Source: Streptomyces violaceus
Lineage (GTDB): Bacteria > Actinomycetota > Actinomycetes > Streptomycetales > Streptomycetaceae
Assembly (NCBI GenBank): GCA_000715635.1
Contig: KL569206.1
Coordinates: 4,802-10,648 of the forward strand
Length of the DNA: 5,847 nucleotides
Direction of reading: 5' to 3'
The notes beneath the pieces were generated by a model. It worked only from the letters and a program-made list of their open reading frames with translations, was not told the origin of the DNA and did no database searches. Position numbers and translations under genes: made by a program. Below, piece after piece: positions 5,827 through 5,847 of the stretch. Position 1 is the first letter of the stretch, and the number at the start of each line of letters is the position of its first letter.

Positions 5827-5847
5827 CTGTCTCTTATACACATCTCT
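5827..5847. other. Nextera/Tn5 mosaic-end adapter, artificial sequence
   Basis: CTGTCTCTTATACACATCT (5827-5845) is the exact reverse complement of the 19-base Tn5 mosaic end used in Nextera library adapters. It stands at the very end of the window, and its A/T-rich composition is unlike everything before it. The two following bases (CT) match the read-2 adapter at one of two positions. It is untrimmed library adapter, so base 5826 is the last that can be trusted as genomic. Confidence 0.97.

Noticed and set aside
5827..5845. A Tn5 transposon end, suggesting a real insertion in the TerD gene
   Set aside because: It is the hyperactive mosaic end used in library adapters, sits exactly at the sequence terminus and has no transposon body or target duplication.
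1..5847. CRISPR array, tRNA or rRNA genes, insertion sequence or prophage genes
   Set aside because: No spaced repeat array, cloverleaf with CCA-like end, rRNA stretch, transposase or phage gene was found on either strand by reading.

Overview
The window looks like one complete short contig from a draft assembly of a high-GC actinomycete, almost certainly Streptomyces or a close relative. G+C is very high, third codon positions are nearly all G or C, and starts include GTG. The first 45 bases match a repeat I recognise from Streptomyces intergenic regions. The last 21 bases are not genomic: they read as the Tn5 mosaic end used in Nextera-type libraries, followed by two more bases.

Left part (47-2428, minus strand): a GT-B family 4 glycosyltransferase lies downstream of a two-TM DUF3068 (PorA/PgfA-type) envelope protein, with 237 bases of non-coding DNA between them. 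This pairing recalls the mycobacterial Rv0225-Rv0227c neighbourhood, which acts in cell-envelope biogenesis. A near-consensus sigma-70/HrdB-type promoter (TTGACA, 17 bases, TACGGT) drives the DUF3068 gene.

Middle (2429-4042): a divergent control region carries a TTGAC-N5-GTCAA dyad over that -35 box and three TCCGGA repeats one helical turn apart. It is followed on the plus strand by a 50-residue single-TM peptide and a 414-residue PucR-type regulator. These two genes are 2 bases apart and probably translationally coupled.

Right part (4088-5826, minus strand, 5' truncated): a large multidomain stress protein. It joins the end of a TerD domain to an acidic linker, a basic patch, a predicted PD-(D/E)XK nuclease domain and a C-terminal region of about 260 residues that I cannot assign. 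It converges on the regulator gene across a 45-base gap containing a GC-rich inverted repeat. The TerD-nuclease fusion is the most intriguing gene here. It is a probable DNA-processing or stress/defence effector, not a housekeeping enzyme.
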